From positions 65,696,370 to 65,760,369 of the forward strand of contig CM055096.1 of the NCBI GenBank assembly GCA_029204225.1: a stretch of DNA of 64,000 bases, in the 5' to 3' direction. Source of the stretch: Diphasiastrum complanatum. Its lineage: Eukaryota; Streptophyta; Lycopodiopsida; Lycopodiales; Lycopodiaceae. The first letter of the stretch is position 1, and every line of letters starts with the position of its first letter. The notes under the pieces are model-generated. The model saw nothing but the letters and a program-made list of their open reading frames with translations. It made no database searches and was not told the origin of the DNA. The position numbers and the translations under genes were made by a program. Below are positions 12,131 through 24,347 of this stretch, piece by piece.

Positions 12131-12431
12131 GAACGTTGGTGATGACGCAAAAAAGCGTCACTCTTACGAATGGCCTTAGGATAAGATTTACAGGGTGCCT
12201 TATCTGTTAGAGCACCTTTGGCATTCAGTAAGGTAGTGTCCCCTTTTCGCCTGTCACCATGACCTGTGTAAGAACATAGTGTCGTGATTCATTCGCCTTT
12301 TCTTCGTCTGTGCAAATTTGCGAGTAAAAATATAAACTGCGTGACAACGTTAGAAAAATATGCAGCATGAATGGAGGCAGATTAAAATTGGGATTTAGGA
12401 GAGTAGGAGGAGTAAATCCAACACTAGTGAC

Positions 12432-12923
12432 ATGTTAAATTCTACAAACTACTCAATATGGAAAGTGAGGATGGAGTCACTCCTAGTGCTCCAAGACCTC
12501 TTTGATAGTGTCCTAGATGAAGAGGATGAGCCTCTTGGAGGACAAGAGTTGGTGAAATACAAGAAGAAGGCAAGACTAGGACTTCATTGCATCAAAATAA
12601 ATGTTAATAATGACCTCTTGAAGGAGGTAGCCTCTTGTACATTGATATATATCCAAAAATACTTCAAGAAACCAGTCTTTCAAAGCATGAGGAGAAGTGA
12701 TGAAAGTGCACAAGAATATGTGCTAAGGATCAAGTCTCCCAACAAAGAACTAGCTTTTATTGGAGACAAGATACTTGATAATGAGCTAGTACAAGTGATC
12801 CTCAATGGCTTAGGAGATGAGTTCTCCAATTTGGTTCAAAGCTTTGCCATCCTATCTTCAATCTGTGGCATCAATCCCTTCATTTTTTATCTTGTATGTC
12901 CATTTGCAACTAAGTGGAAGTGA
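12432..12923 (+). pseudogene. Copia gag-like fragment (UBN2/gag_2 type)
   Basis: The ORF starts LNSTNYSIWKVRMESLL, the usual opening of plant Copia gag (the Retrotran_gag_2/UBN2 family). It continues with a helical region including KINVNNDLLKEV and LIYIQKYFKK, then EYVLRIKSPNKELAFIGDKI and ELVQVILNGLGDEF. The C-terminal part with a zinc knuckle is absent, and the tail after about residue 145 is unrelated. It lies opposite in strand to the Copia pol on its left, so it is a different insertion. A related gag is at 48773-49225. Confidence 0.8.
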
Positions 12924-14245
12924 ATGTCAGACTTCAAGATGACTAAGGGAGCTCTCAACCAACAGTAATCATTAAAGGACAACCAACAATACTTTCATTT
13001 TTTGATTCATTTGTATGTCATCATCCATACAACCAAGTGAAGTAGAACTCCAATGAGAAGGAAGGAGGCCTTCACCATTTATTGGAAGGCCCTAGAAATG
13101 TTCAGCATCAAGACCTTCATTTGCACAACATCATCTTCCTTGTTGCATCACGACTTTCCTTTTGGGATGTCAGCATCTTTAAAATTTAAGGCTTCGGCAT
13201 TTATCATATTCATTTTGCGACTCCAACAATAGCCCAGCATTTTCCTTACCATTTTCAATACATCAAGATATATTTAAATACGCTTGTGGGCTTCACTATC
13301 AATGGTTGATTGTTGATAAACTGATTCTCGAAGAAACTTAGATCAGTTTAGCTTAGCCTAGACTTAGATCTAGATTAGATTTAGTAGCATAACTTGCTGA
13401 GGTCATCAGTTGAAGTTATCAACCCATTTCTGGTTTACATTGTTCTTCTACATTGGCTGATGTATATAGGATATAGATACATCCTCTTACTTCCTATGTG
13501 TGTTCTGTGTATATGTTTTGGTCAAAATTGAACATCTCCTTTCTCCTCATCAATTGAATTGAGGTTCTTGGAAACTTTCTTTTCTTGAACTGTGAACACT
13601 TCAGTTCAAGAAAAGAATACATTATTCTGCAACTAGGAGAAAAATATATGGCTTCTTGTTGACCATTTCCATCAGCTTATAAACATATGAAAATGAGAAA
13701 CAAGGCAGCATTCAGAATTCAAACCTTAACTTTCGAAAATGAAACACAAATCTGCCACCCAGCCATAACAGAAAACATCCAACCAATTTAGCTATACTTT
13801 TGGCAACAGCTAAATAACAGGCAACAGGCTTAATTAATTGTCTGAAATGAACAAAGCACCACAATGGATGCCAGACGGAAACACCAACTCACTCCAGCTA
13901 TCGATGAGTGAAGAAAGAATTCAATGGTAAAGATGCAAAAGGACTTAGAAGCAATGTTTCAGATTTCTCTTGGAACATACCCAAGAACTTCAAGGCCACA
14001 TCAAGAGTGTCTTAACCCTAACCAAACGAACTGCTCATTGGCCGCAACCTCTCGTCAAGCCTTTGAATCCAAAACGCTATCAGAAATTTGTATTGTAAGT
14101 GCTTGAAGACTCGGCATCATTTCGTTCGTGTCTCACTTGCAGAAAGCTTTTACAGAATGGCTGTTTTTGTTTAGTAATCATTCCACGGTTTTTGCAAAAT
14201 GATTTTGCTGGCATAAACTGAAGCTTATGCAGCTAGGACAGCCAG
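12924..14245. other. Non-coding stretch with one perfect hairpin
   Basis: No supported gene. It contains the inverted repeat at 13577-13617. The part from about 14100 to 14245 is probably the 3' untranslated and downstream region of the YLMG gene. Confidence 0.4.
13577..13617. repeat. Perfect 16-bp inverted repeat with 9-base loop
   Basis: TTCTTTTCTTGAACTG at 13577-13592 is followed by a 9-base loop and its exact complement at 13602-13617. It lies in sequence that looks LTR-like, but no boundaries could be proven. Confidence 0.8.
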
Positions 14246-15004
14246 TCAGGGTTGCTGCTGAGAAAGGAGTACAAGAAGTCCTTGTTGACCCAGCAATATC
14301 TCATTTGAAAAGCTCACCAGTGCGACCCAAATGACGGGGGATATATCAACTCCCCCAACAGGAGGAATCAATTTTCTTGTGGGAGCCAGCACAGGCTCTG
14401 TGGGAGCATAAGCGATCACGTAAGGCAGCTTGTTAACAGGCAGTTGAGGGTACCAGGACATTACAATTCTTATAATAAAAAGCAGATTGAAAGCTGCAAG
14501 CAAAGGTCCCAGAATATTGCTGGCAAGTGCTGCGTTGCCAGGGTCTAGAAATGTGAGAATTGTCATGCCCTGTGAAGAACTCATTGGGAGTAGATTTGAG
14601 AAGCTATCCATATCTGCAGCAACCCCAATGGGCACAGAAAGGCTCAAGGAGCCAAGCAGCGACCAGGAAACAGCCAAATTGACAGTCAAGTTACCTGCTT
14701 CATCCCTAATCTTTATAGAGCAAACCCTACGATCCGCACTAGGTTCTCTTGCTGCAAATGGTCTTACAAAAACCCTAGTCATCGTTTTGAACATCTTACA
14801 TGGCCTTCTTTGATCAGACCTCTGCTGGCATAAGTTCGTGGATGATTTAGAACGACCAAGGAGGCAGAGTTTGTGCACATCCCAAAGACTGCTAGATGTA
14901 AACACACACAGTGTGTGTGACGGGGATGCAACAGCCGGTGATAAAGCTGCCCATGAGGCCATTGAGCAACCCCAAGGATAAAGATTCGGATAACACGGAG
15001 CCAT
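14246..15004 (-). CDS. YLMG: YGGT/YLMG-family chloroplast membrane protein
   Basis: Uninterrupted 252-residue ORF on the minus strand. The C-terminal third is a YggT domain. A hydrophobic helix at about residues 162-184 runs into RIVMSWYPQ (179-187), then APTEPVLAPTRKLIPP (200-215), GGVDISPVIW (217-226) with a second hydrophobic helix, and LLGQQGLL near the end. These are the signature blocks of plant YLMG proteins, which locate to the thylakoid or envelope and affect nucleoid distribution; cyanobacterial relatives act in cell division and septum biology. The first 70 or so residues are rich in S, T, R and K with few acidic residues, as expected for a plastid transit peptide. ATG at 15004 is the first of the ORF; an in-frame Met at residue 15 is an alternative start. 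No intron is needed. It is flanked on both sides by transposon-rich DNA. Family assignment is firm; the exact paralogue is not. Confidence 0.92.
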   Translation of the reverse strand: MAPCYPNLYPWGCSMASWAALSPAVASPSHTLCVFTSSSLWDVHKLCLLGRSKSSTNLCQQRSDQRRPCKMFKTMTRVFVRPFAAREPSADRRVCSIKIRDEAGNLTVNLAVSWSLLGSLSLSVPIGVAADMDSFSNLLPMSSSQGMTILTFLDPGNAALASNILGPLLAAFNLLFIIRIVMSWYPQLPVNKLPYVIAYAPTEPVLAPTRKLIPPVGGVDISPVIWVALVSFSNEILLGQQGLLVLLSQQQP

Positions 15005-16087
15005 AGCAAAGCACTATCGCAGATTAAATATCAAAATGCGAACAAAAACGTGCAAACAGGCGAAGAAGAGCCTGTGAAAACCTTAGACGCAATAAATATC
15101 ACACGATAGAATCACTATAGCAGCGTGGTTTGATCGATCAACCTCATACCCACAGAATGCATAACAACAAGGATTGTTGGCTAAGAATGACCACCTTATG
15201 CCCAGATTTTGCTATGATCCAGCGATCCGTCAACAGAATGTCCAAAAGCACAAGAATCAGATCAACTCTGTACGCAATCACGCTGCTGCACCAAGCGCCA
15301 CAGAGCTAAACCAAGCTATGAAAACAAATCAGATGCGGGTTTGAGCCCTGCATTATTCACACTCAGGTGTTGCACCAGACATACAACAGCAGATGGGTTT
15401 AGCAGTAGGATGAAACCCATCAAGAAAGCAAGTTCCCTGAGCAGTTGTCCAAACAATTAGCGATAGCAGCAGCACCAATTACTCGAATTGGAGGAATGAA
15501 TTATACATTTGGATCGCAATTCTGTTCAGATTTTTATTCTCATCAGCTGCAAATGCATATTGCAGCCATAGCCAGTCCAGATTGGATGATGTACTGCAAG
15601 GTGGCAGAGATCTGCTCGTTCGATATCTTATCCATTGAATAGTGAATTCTAAGCCTCCCCTGGGAAGGGTGATTAAACCCTTTCCCCACACAGATCTGCC
15701 CCCACAGATTACCTTCTCTTGAGTTCTCTTGAGGCACCATAGATTAGCTTGTCTAAGGCACCATAGATTAAGGCACCACCACCATTTCCTTTGTAAAAAT
15801 TTAAAAACTAATTTTACGACCTTAAAATATTTTCATTTTTTAAGCTTCTTTGAGAACAATTACTTATAAAAGAAGTATTACTCATAAAAGGTTACATATG
15901 CCTATAAAAAACAATTGAAAGAAAATGTATAATATCATTCTGTATGAATCAATGCCTTTGTCGATTTTATCAAACGAGCATTGTTCCCTGAGCTTCAAGG
16001 CCTTTTTATTGGCTATGCCTTCCATTGACTATAGGATAAGCTATGTAGTTGATGTGTCTCTTGCATGAGTTTGAGCACAAAAATCAA
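15005..16087. other. YLMG upstream region and spacer
   Basis: Presumed 5' untranslated and promoter region of the minus-strand YLMG gene in its first few hundred bases. A short direct repeat (GGCACCATAGATTA, 15733-15746 and again about 21 bases on) is the only other structure noticed. ORFs here overlap on both strands and look spurious. Confidence 0.4.
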
Positions 16088-17400
16088 TCGTTGTAATTGA
16101 GCTCACCATATTCCGATTTGTATAATTTAGTTATATGAAGTGGTTGGCCAACTACTTTGAACATTCCGTCATTATAAAAATTTCTAGCTAATCTTACCCA
16201 ATATGGACGCGGAAGATGAATTTTCTTCACCATCACTTGGGAAAAAGCTTCTTTAACTCTTCTAAAAAAAAGTAGAATAAGCATTTCTGCTAATTCCAGA
16301 TACATCACATGCACCTTGTATCACATTCGCATCCAAGTATGATTGAACCTTAATCAAAACAGTCTCTACAATTTCATTTTTCATTTTTTCAAACCGAACA
16401 TTTTTTATCATTTCCTTTGCTGACTTTCTTAGTAAAACATGACTTAAAGATGATCCAATGCATGAATGGTCTGTTAAATAGTTCTTTTCCACCAAACATG
16501 TTCTGCAACAAACATATGAAACACAAATTATGTTTAATAAATAAATAATCCATGTTATCAAGTGCAAATCAAACTTGAATGACATATACAAATCAAATAA
16601 ACACTTTAGATGACAACATACTTGAATGCTCGGATTTTTTTTTTCTGACTGCCGCTATGTGTAGATAGGTCATCAATATTCTTCATTGGTACTCTCTTTC
16701 TTTTCCTCTTCATCATTGTCTTATTGATAACTTTTAGATCAACAGCAGATTTTAAACTCTCGGATCGCAACTTTTCCATGGATTCTAACATTTCTTGGTT
16801 TGATCCTCGAAGAGTAGTGACAGTAGCATTCAACTCTGACATAGCATTCTTGAGTGCATTGTTTTCAGCACTAGTGTGTTGCACATAATGAAGCAATTGT
16901 TGATTTGCACGTTGCAATTGTTGATTAGCAAACTGTAATTGTTGATTCAGAGAAGATATGCTATGCATTCGAATATCTCGCAACCTTTGACAATATCCAA
17001 GTAATCCGCTATTTCCTTCACATACATATCTGAGAAGATGAGTTACAGACTTAAAATTTGGACACAAATTGGTAGCTGGATCATTAGGATAAATTGATCC
17101 ATCCACCCACAAATCTATACTCATATGATTATTCATTCTCAATTCTCTAACTATTGGTGCAACATTCTCTACAACTTTCGCATTTTTCTTAATAATTGGA
17201 GTGCATTCCATCGGAAGAGCAACATGCAAATGGAACATTGCCATTGTTAAAGCTACAATCATGTAAATGAATCTACCTACAGTAAATCAATATGAATAGA
17301 TCTAGCATTCCTTACTTTTGTAATGTTTATGTCGCATTGAAAAATCGTCCCGCCTCATATTTTACTATAAGCATACAGTGATTTCAAAAGTTTTGCCTCT
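16088..17400 (-). mobile_element. Unclassified repeated family, copy 1 (truncated)
   Basis: This minus-strand block matches 26083-27345 on the plus strand over about 1.3 kb. The main ORF (17262-16606, 218 residues) has DLWVDGSIY and CPNFKSVTHLL, then QQL repeats (NQQLQFA, NQQLQRA, NQQLLHY), a probable coiled coil, and a basic segment with KRKRKRVPMK that could be a nuclear signal. A donor-like GTATGT follows near 16620 and an acceptor TTGCAG near 16504, suggesting an intron of about 118 bases. The next part (16503-16088) has a possible helix-turn-helix around DVSGISRNAY. An extra T in a T-run at about 16264-16271 breaks the frame there relative to copy 2. The block stops at about 16088 where copy 2 continues. 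I do not recognise the family; two inverted, diverged copies suggest a mobile element. Confidence 0.65.
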
Positions 17401-17462
17401 CCTGCTTCAGTTTTTGCATTGAGCACACCAAGATATTCAGTCTTAAAGCTCTAGTCCCAAAT

Positions 17463-17684
17463 TTGGGAATGAGCATAAAGAGAAGTTATTACATCTCATG
17501 CCACAAATTCTATATTTACTTTTGCAATGAATGTTCTTTTGGTTCATGTGCTTTGCACAAGCTGAGAAAGTGGAAGAACCATTATTCAGTTTGGTTTTGC
17601 GAGCTTATTTGCAAAGAATTTAGGTACATTTTTATTGGATATCCATCAGGAAACCCAGTCAAATTGTTGAATATTCAACACTGA
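17463..17684 (+). pseudogene. Possible Copia integrase C-terminal remnant
   Basis: Near its end the ORF reads EFRYIFIGYPSGNPVKLLN, resembling the plant Copia block just after the integrase core (FIGYP followed by KGYKL). The rest shows no similarity I recognise. A short decayed piece; weak call. Confidence 0.35.
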
Positions 17685-17954
17685 ATTGTTAGGTTTTTTA
17701 TGTTTTTGTTACAAAAGTAAATGACTACTTCATAACGTTAATTTTTGGCTGAGTTATATATTAAATGTTGAAGATTGAACAAACTATTTCTTCTGAAAAG
17801 ATGGACTGTTACATATATAATAGACAAGACGAGACAATCATGTCCTTGTTGTTTGATGTTCTTTTTCCAGAGGATCTGCCCACAAAGTTGGAGATGGATA
17901 TGTTAGAGGATTGCATCGACAAGATCTTGGCAGTGTTACCTAACCCTCAAGTTG

Positions 17955-18430
17955 CACATCATGTAGACGTCTTCTTTGATCACTCCATTTAGATAAGCTA
18001 TTTGTACATGGAGTTGATGTACCTCAAGGTTGGCTGAAACAACATAAGATAAGAGTATTCTGATCGAGGAGTGCTTGACTATAGGACTGAAAGTCTCATT
18101 ATGGTGGATGTTTGAGATTTGAAAATATCCTCACGCTACTAGTTGAGATTTCATGGGATCGATACTCCCATGAGCTTTGTATTTGATTGTTTTGCAATCA
18201 ATTAGATTGTTGTTAGTAGGCAATTCGACAATTGACCATGTCATGTTCATGATTAGAGAGGTGTACTCTTTGTCCATCGCTTTTCTCCAAATATCAGAGT
18301 CTGTTTGACTGAATGCTTCATCGGCTGTAGTCGGTTCTTGAATTAGATAACAAGCATACTCATCGATATATCACTCTGATTGATCTTCTTGGAGGTGGGG
18401 GAGGCTGATGATCATGTACTTGATTTTGTT
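17955..18430 (-). pseudogene. Copia reverse transcriptase N-terminal remnant
   Basis: At nucleotide level the stretch parallels 10900-11300 of the Copia pol above, in the same orientation: the region coding for the W-REAMD-EY block, the KW-F-K segment and the QLDV segment can be traced with many stops and indels. It is a third member of that Copia lineage in the window and cannot be functional. Confidence 0.65.
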
Positions 18431-18651
18431 GCTCCTAAGTAGCAATGTCTTCTTCAGATGATAACTTTGCACTGATTAGATTCGAATTCTACTTTATGTC
18501 CTACATCTATAATTATGCTAATAGATAGCAGATTCATAGACTTACTTCTCTTATTTAAATTCTACTATAGCAAGTTTCTTGCTTGGTAGCAGTGATGGCA
18601 CATGGAAAGGAACACGATATTTTTTATATCAGAGTAGAAATATCTCACACA

Positions 18652-18682
<31 letters not shown>

Positions 18683-19927
18683 CTTGTAAAAACTTTCCTC
18701 ATTTTGCAAATTTTAATCTTCAAGAGTGAGATCTGCTAATTGTCTTCATTGAGCTTTTTTCTTGTAAGTTTATTTCAATCCATGTTTGTTAAGCGATGCA
18801 TAATGTGTGAATAATAGGATTGAGCTTTAGTTCTCTTGCTCTATAAACATTATGGTTGTTTTTAAAGGCATTAGCTTGTGGATAACAAGTGTATAAGGGT
18901 TGAAAGCTTGTCCTTGCAAGCTAAACTAAGCTTTGTGGAGTTTATATGTCATATTTTTTGAATGATATGGGTGAAGACTGATACTTTTCATCATAGTGAA
19001 CAGCAACATATACAGTTTGTTGAATTGAGTACCGATATAGTGAAATTTCCCTTCAGATCCATGGCAGATGATTACGAGAATTTGATCAAGCGAGCTTACT
19101 TGAACGACTTAGAATTCAGTAACTAGCCATAAAAAATTCTACAGTACACTACAGCAAAGCAAGCATACACTGTTATGAACATGAATATTTCAAGATGTAC
19201 ACGCTTGATGAGAATTGGAGCAATAAGAATATGGGTGATATCGCAGATCTATAGGCTGCGGGAACGGAATAGATCAGTGAAGATTCGAGTGCATTATCGT
19301 ACATTTTCACTTTGAATTTGCAATCAAAGTCGGTCAGAGATTCACAGATTTTTCATGGATTTTCTGTTGTGACCAACTAACCATCTAGTCTGTAAAAACA
19401 CAATAGATCCTACAGGTGAACTATTTAATTTTACGTTTATAAGGATTAATATTGGAGGTATTTCTGATCAACATTTCATGGTGCACCATTCAAGCTTTCT
19501 TACCTTTTATTTGTTTCTATATCCAAGTGGAAGGAGCCAGATCCGAAAGAGGGAAAGGAAGCCTGCCACAATCACCTGGAAATCGAAATTTCTTTTGCCA
19601 TTCCTCAAAGGGATCCTTGCACATAATCATCCATCTCGCCGAACATTGCTCTCATTCCAAACAACAAGAAGCTTTCTATGTTTCTTAAACAGGCATAGAG
19701 TTTCGCCAGAGTTCTGACTGAAAAAATCTGCATGTTGTACCATCTATTAATTGAGAGACTATGCACAAGTCAACCAAATGTAGATAATCCTTTCAGATGA
19801 AGACGTGAAGACTCCCCCCATGTATTCAAGCAGCTTCCGTCACGCGAAGCTGCTCATTTCTGGATCCTTCAAGAGAATATTGAGCACAAACTGCCTACAA
19901 ATTCACCAAAAGGATTCAGGCATACAG
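18431..19927. other. Spacer downstream of the WRKY exon
   Basis: AT-rich, no supported gene. It holds a CA microsatellite at 18646-18682. The last few hundred bases are likely the 3' untranslated and downstream region of the minus-strand WRKY gene. Confidence 0.4.
18646..18682. repeat. CA microsatellite
   Basis: About 18 CA dinucleotides with an internal CGCG interruption near 18652-18655. Confidence 0.95.
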
Positions 19928-20522
19928 TTACGGAGTCAGTACCAGCCTCGGAGGTATGGTGTGCTCCAATGCAGAACTCGATGAATCATTGAAGGGCTGC
20001 AGATAATTTTCATCTTCTTGCTTGGGCCGGCGAAGCTGATCTTGTGTATTGAAGGAGCCCACTCTCCAATCTTCAGTGGACGATGGAAAGGTATCCGCGA
20101 AGTTCATAGAGGTCGAGTTCGAAAAGGAAAGTGCCTTCTTTTCGGCTTTGATAGCCATATCCGTATACATCGTAGCTCGATTGATTCCTAGTTGCATTCC
20201 AAGGTCAGTGGCTGACATACTCATGTCTGTATCTTTAAGATCATCCTCCAAATATTTCCCGAACCCTGCCGTTTTTCTTGGAAATGAAGATGGTTGATCC
20301 TGGCTAGAGGTAGCTGAGGCCAGATTGTCAATGCAAGCTGCAGTCTGAGCTAAAAGGGATGAGGCCTCACCAGCACAATTGTCATGGACACTAGCTTTTG
20401 CCACAGGGACGTCGTGTTTATGCTTCCCCTCGTAGGTAGTTATTACGGATTTAGGATCGTTGGAAGCCCTCTCAACATGCTTCCGAACTGGGCATCCAAC
20501 ATTTGTGCACTTATAATAGCTC
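19928..20522 (-). CDS. WRKY transcription factor, terminal exon
   Basis: On the minus strand an acceptor (…TTTGCAG, ending 20523) opens an exon whose first base completes a split codon. It then reads [20 protein letters not shown], and further on [12 protein letters not shown]. This is the second half of a WRKY DNA-binding domain: C-x4-C and H-x-H zinc ligands are present and the [10 protein letters not shown] strand is intact. The intron before SYYKC is the conserved R-type position of group I C-terminal and group IIc domains; [13 protein letters not shown] is most typical of group I. About 155 further residues follow, rich in S, T, D and E, ending at the stop at 19928. The upstream exon with WRKYGQK was not found in the window, so that intron is either long or the gene is truncated. 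WRKY factors bind W-boxes in stress, defence and developmental promoters. Confidence 0.9.
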
Positions 20523-21929
20523 CTGCAAACAGCTAGAAACTCTCAGTCTTTCTAACAAGTAAGATAAACAGTAATTGTGTAGCCACAAGTGCAGACAGAA
20601 ATTTGCTTCACAGCAATCTCAGAAGAAATGTGATATCCATCCAAGTCCTTTGCTTTTACACAACAAACTCCCCACCTTGAAGACGCTATACAAGTTTACA
20701 ATCATCCTCTCAAGTCTGAATTTCATCTGAAGTACAACACGTGCAAATCATTTTGAGATCTACTTTTGGCAAAAAAATTTGATATCTACTCCTTTTCCAC
20801 ACTCTCTAAGGCCTTTATGACAGCTGAGCCTGCACTTTTACCGGGTAATAACAAGATTGCAGTAAGAAAGGGAGAAACTGACGATTATCTTTCTAGGAAA
20901 CCCATACCACTCTTTAACAGGTAACAAAAGTGGAAAACATTGGATCGTAAATAATAGCGATATTATGCATCTTTGAGATGGAAATTCAGCATGTTCCACA
21001 TAGATCAGCTATATTAAGTCAAAGCTGCTACTTTCGCTAGGTACTTGTGAGTCTAATATGCGCTTCTCATATATCCATAGCCAGGATGCAGAATAGCTTT
21101 CTATTCATCAAATCAAAAGGGTATTCTGCTCAACAATCCCAAATTTGTAGCTTTTGCTCAGGAAAGACATATATAACTATGTGCCCAGTGGAATGGTGAA
21201 ATCACTTTTGGCGCACTCCGAACACTTTCTCCGCTGCAATCACTCTGTTTTTCTGTACCGTACTTGTAGGTACAGTCCAGGTGCCCTTCGTTTGGAGGTT
21301 ATAGCCTTTCGTTTGGGTCAAAACGGGCAAAGGACCCAAAAATAGGGATTCTCCTTTGTTTTTGAATTTGATTTAACAAAGTGTGGATATACAATTTTTC
21401 GTGTGAGATCTATCCTATGAATTCTTGTCTTGAAGTGCTTATGGAAGGCACCCATGGAATGCTCTAAGAGTATAGGCATACATGTGGATTTTGGAATTTC
21501 ATTGGCACTAGATAATTGAGTCTCTTGTATTGAAGTACAAAATACAAAGAGGAACCCCAAGAGGTGTTAAGGCTCCATTGAAAGTTATGAGAGGAGCCCA
21601 AGAGGATGTTAATATAGGAGTTCTCCTACAATATTTAAAACAAAAAGGGAAAAACAATTCAAGGGTCAATAATATTCTATTAATCTAGATGTTAGAGGCC
21701 TCTGGCCAAAGTGTTGCACCCTAGAGTTCTAAGTTCCTTAACAATTTAAAAGGAAAATATAGACATTCAAGAAGTATGTTTTACTTTTGATAGAGCCTGA
21801 TGAGATAAGTAGAGGAAGAAGAACATATACAATACTTTGCACAAATATAAGACATTTTCTTTCAGAGAGCATGAGAAAGAGAGACATTTTGGAAAAGAGA
21901 ACATTTAGAAGGTCCTACAGAGCCGGGGG

Positions 21930-21931
<2 letters not shown>

Positions 21932-21991
<60 letters not shown>
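21932..21991. repeat. AG microsatellite
   Basis: About 30 uninterrupted AG units. Confidence 0.97.
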
Positions 21992-21992
<1 letters not shown>

Positions 21993-24316
21993 TATAGAGC
22001 CCAAAAAGCAGGCATTCAAGGAGTGAATTGGAAAACAATGGAGGATTGCAATCATGGAATAGATTGGATAGTCACTTTGGATGTTATGCACAAAACTTGA
22101 ATGTTGTGATGCGATTTTATTGTTATCGATGATGCAACAACCACCATGTATATATTTGTAGATATGGCCCTTGTTTTAGACAAAGAAACATCCCCAAATC
22201 ACGTAAGGACGTTGAAAATTATTATGCAACTAATTTTCATGGACTACTCTTATCACACATGATCTTTGCATATTGTAAAGAGGTGAGCATGAATCTCAGA
22301 TAACTTGGCCAGCGTGTTAAAAACCTCACTACATGAATCATATGCAAAGAGAGCAAATTTCAATAAAAAATTGGTGCCACATGCACATGATATTTCAAAT
22401 TCATCATATGTTTCATTGCAAATTATTGGATTAGGACTTAAATGACGGTATTTCAAGAATTACATGTGATAGTGCAACAACATGCACATTAAGGAAAGGT
22501 GGCTAATATTTCATGAAGAGGTTGGTATTGGGCATCAATAGAGTGAATCCTCAAGGACATCAAATCCCAACATGGACAACATGACTAGTGATTCAACAAA
22601 AGATAGCACATGGTGTGCTGCTTTTTTTATGCCACTAGTTGAATGTTTATCATTTAGAGTTGTGGTTTGGTATATAACTAACAATCTAACAATGGAATAC
22701 CACATTTTAGAATTAAAATTATGTTTTAGCATCCAAAGATAGCACGTCGTCATGCCAAGGGATTCCGCCAATTTTTTATTTTTTTTTGCAGTGAGATCCT
22801 ATAGCATGCCGGTGTGCTATCTGATTCCGCCGATTCACATGATACAATGGCTCAAGCTATGGTGTCCAAGTCTTTTGTAATATTGGAAAGGGAAAAGCCA
22901 ATTTCAATACATAGCAAAAGAGTAAATATAGGAAAGTGGACACAATACCATAGAAGAAAGATGTGCTAGAGATTGTCATGACACCTATTAAGAGACCTTG
23001 AGAGAATTATTAGCAGTAAAGAGTGGAGACAAACAATGTTACTTCCAAAGTTGTCTCACATTGAAATACATTGAAACTTTACATCTAGTTAGCATCTTCT
23101 TGTAGTTAGAGACAAAATACAATTAATATTACATGGCATGCCATGTGCTAGATAATCGATGAACCATGGGCAGAATGAAACTCGCAAAAAATTTACTCAT
23201 AGATTGTCAAAACCCATAAAAAAAGGTCATTCATTAATGGCTTGCACTCATCATTGTAGGTCGCTAGATAACCTATCTAGAACTTCCTATTGATAAATTG
23301 TAATTCCTTTGGAGAGGGATACATGTGTTCTGTAGTGCATTTGAACTGAAAGGCCTACTACTAATGTGGACAATTCAAAATTATCCAAGATTGGGAGAGT
23401 GCAATGGCTTCACCATTAAAAGTTATCATGCATGTAACATATGCAAAAGTGAACTCTCTACATGCCATGCAAAATATTCCTTGAGATGATTTTCGCTATG
23501 ATCATTGTAGTGTTGTGGTTGGCATGTTGGTACTCCACTCATTTGTGCTTTTATAAACAAAACAAAACAAAATTACACTTCATTTTGGTGCCTAATGTTT
23601 GTGTGTTCTTTAATGATGTTGCTAGCATTATTTTGTTATACTATACAATACAAATGCATATTGCTCTATGGTTGCAAGATCATCACTTTCAAATTGACAA
23701 AAAATGATGTACTTTGGATGGTGGAGTGCTTGCAAGCATTCACCAAGCCAATTAAAGTAGTTCAAAATATCTCAACCTAGTTAAAAGTGGGTTAAACAAG
23801 GTTGGAATCATACAAGAGATGATGGAGATCAATTATAGATCTATAATCTTTCTAAATTATTATAATTTTTATGTTAATATGTTGTGATTGGATGCCATTT
23901 GGCTACCCTAGTTTAAGAACACTTCAAGGCATTTTGTATTTGTCCCTTAGCAGATAGGGACATATTTTTATTGTCGGCTACCATTTTTGGTGGTAGTGAA
24001 TTGGCATACACACAACTTGGTATACTAGGTTTGATGCTCAACATAATAGTCTCCACTAGTAGAAACTCTACTAGTTAGTGCGAATTCAATAAAGGCAAGC
24101 CTATGCTTTATCATCGAGAATCATAACATGCAATAAATAAAACCTAAGTACTAGTAATAATGTAGTAGGCATAAAGCACATCACTACGTGTAGCAGCATA
24201 CATGTTTGATAATGATTTTGCAAGAAGAAGTTTGGTACCAATCTTTTATTCCTTAAATTCGTGCTTAATAGGTAGCTATCATATAAAGAGATGCATCTTG
24301 GTAAAATTCAAACATG

Positions 24317-24344
<28 letters not shown>
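24317..24344. repeat. GT microsatellite
   Basis: About 14 GT units. Confidence 0.95.

Positions 24345-24347
<3 letters not shown>

Noticed and set aside
13311-13631. Possible solo Copia LTR (TG...CA, TGTTGATAAAC start)
   Set aside because: No matching 5-base target duplication, no second copy in the window, and the CA end was chosen by eye.
15445-15740. Overlapping ORFs on both strands upstream of YLMG
   Set aside because: They lie in the presumed promoter and untranslated region and show no protein features.
17765-17992. 75-residue ORF with FPEDLP-like segment
   Set aside because: The short match to the Gypsy FPEDLP block is not supported by the flanking residues.
21240-21300. CCGTACTTGTAGG, a possible minus-strand WRKYGQK-type sequence
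   Set aside because: Translation gives no WRKYGQK and no proline-rich lead into a donor site.
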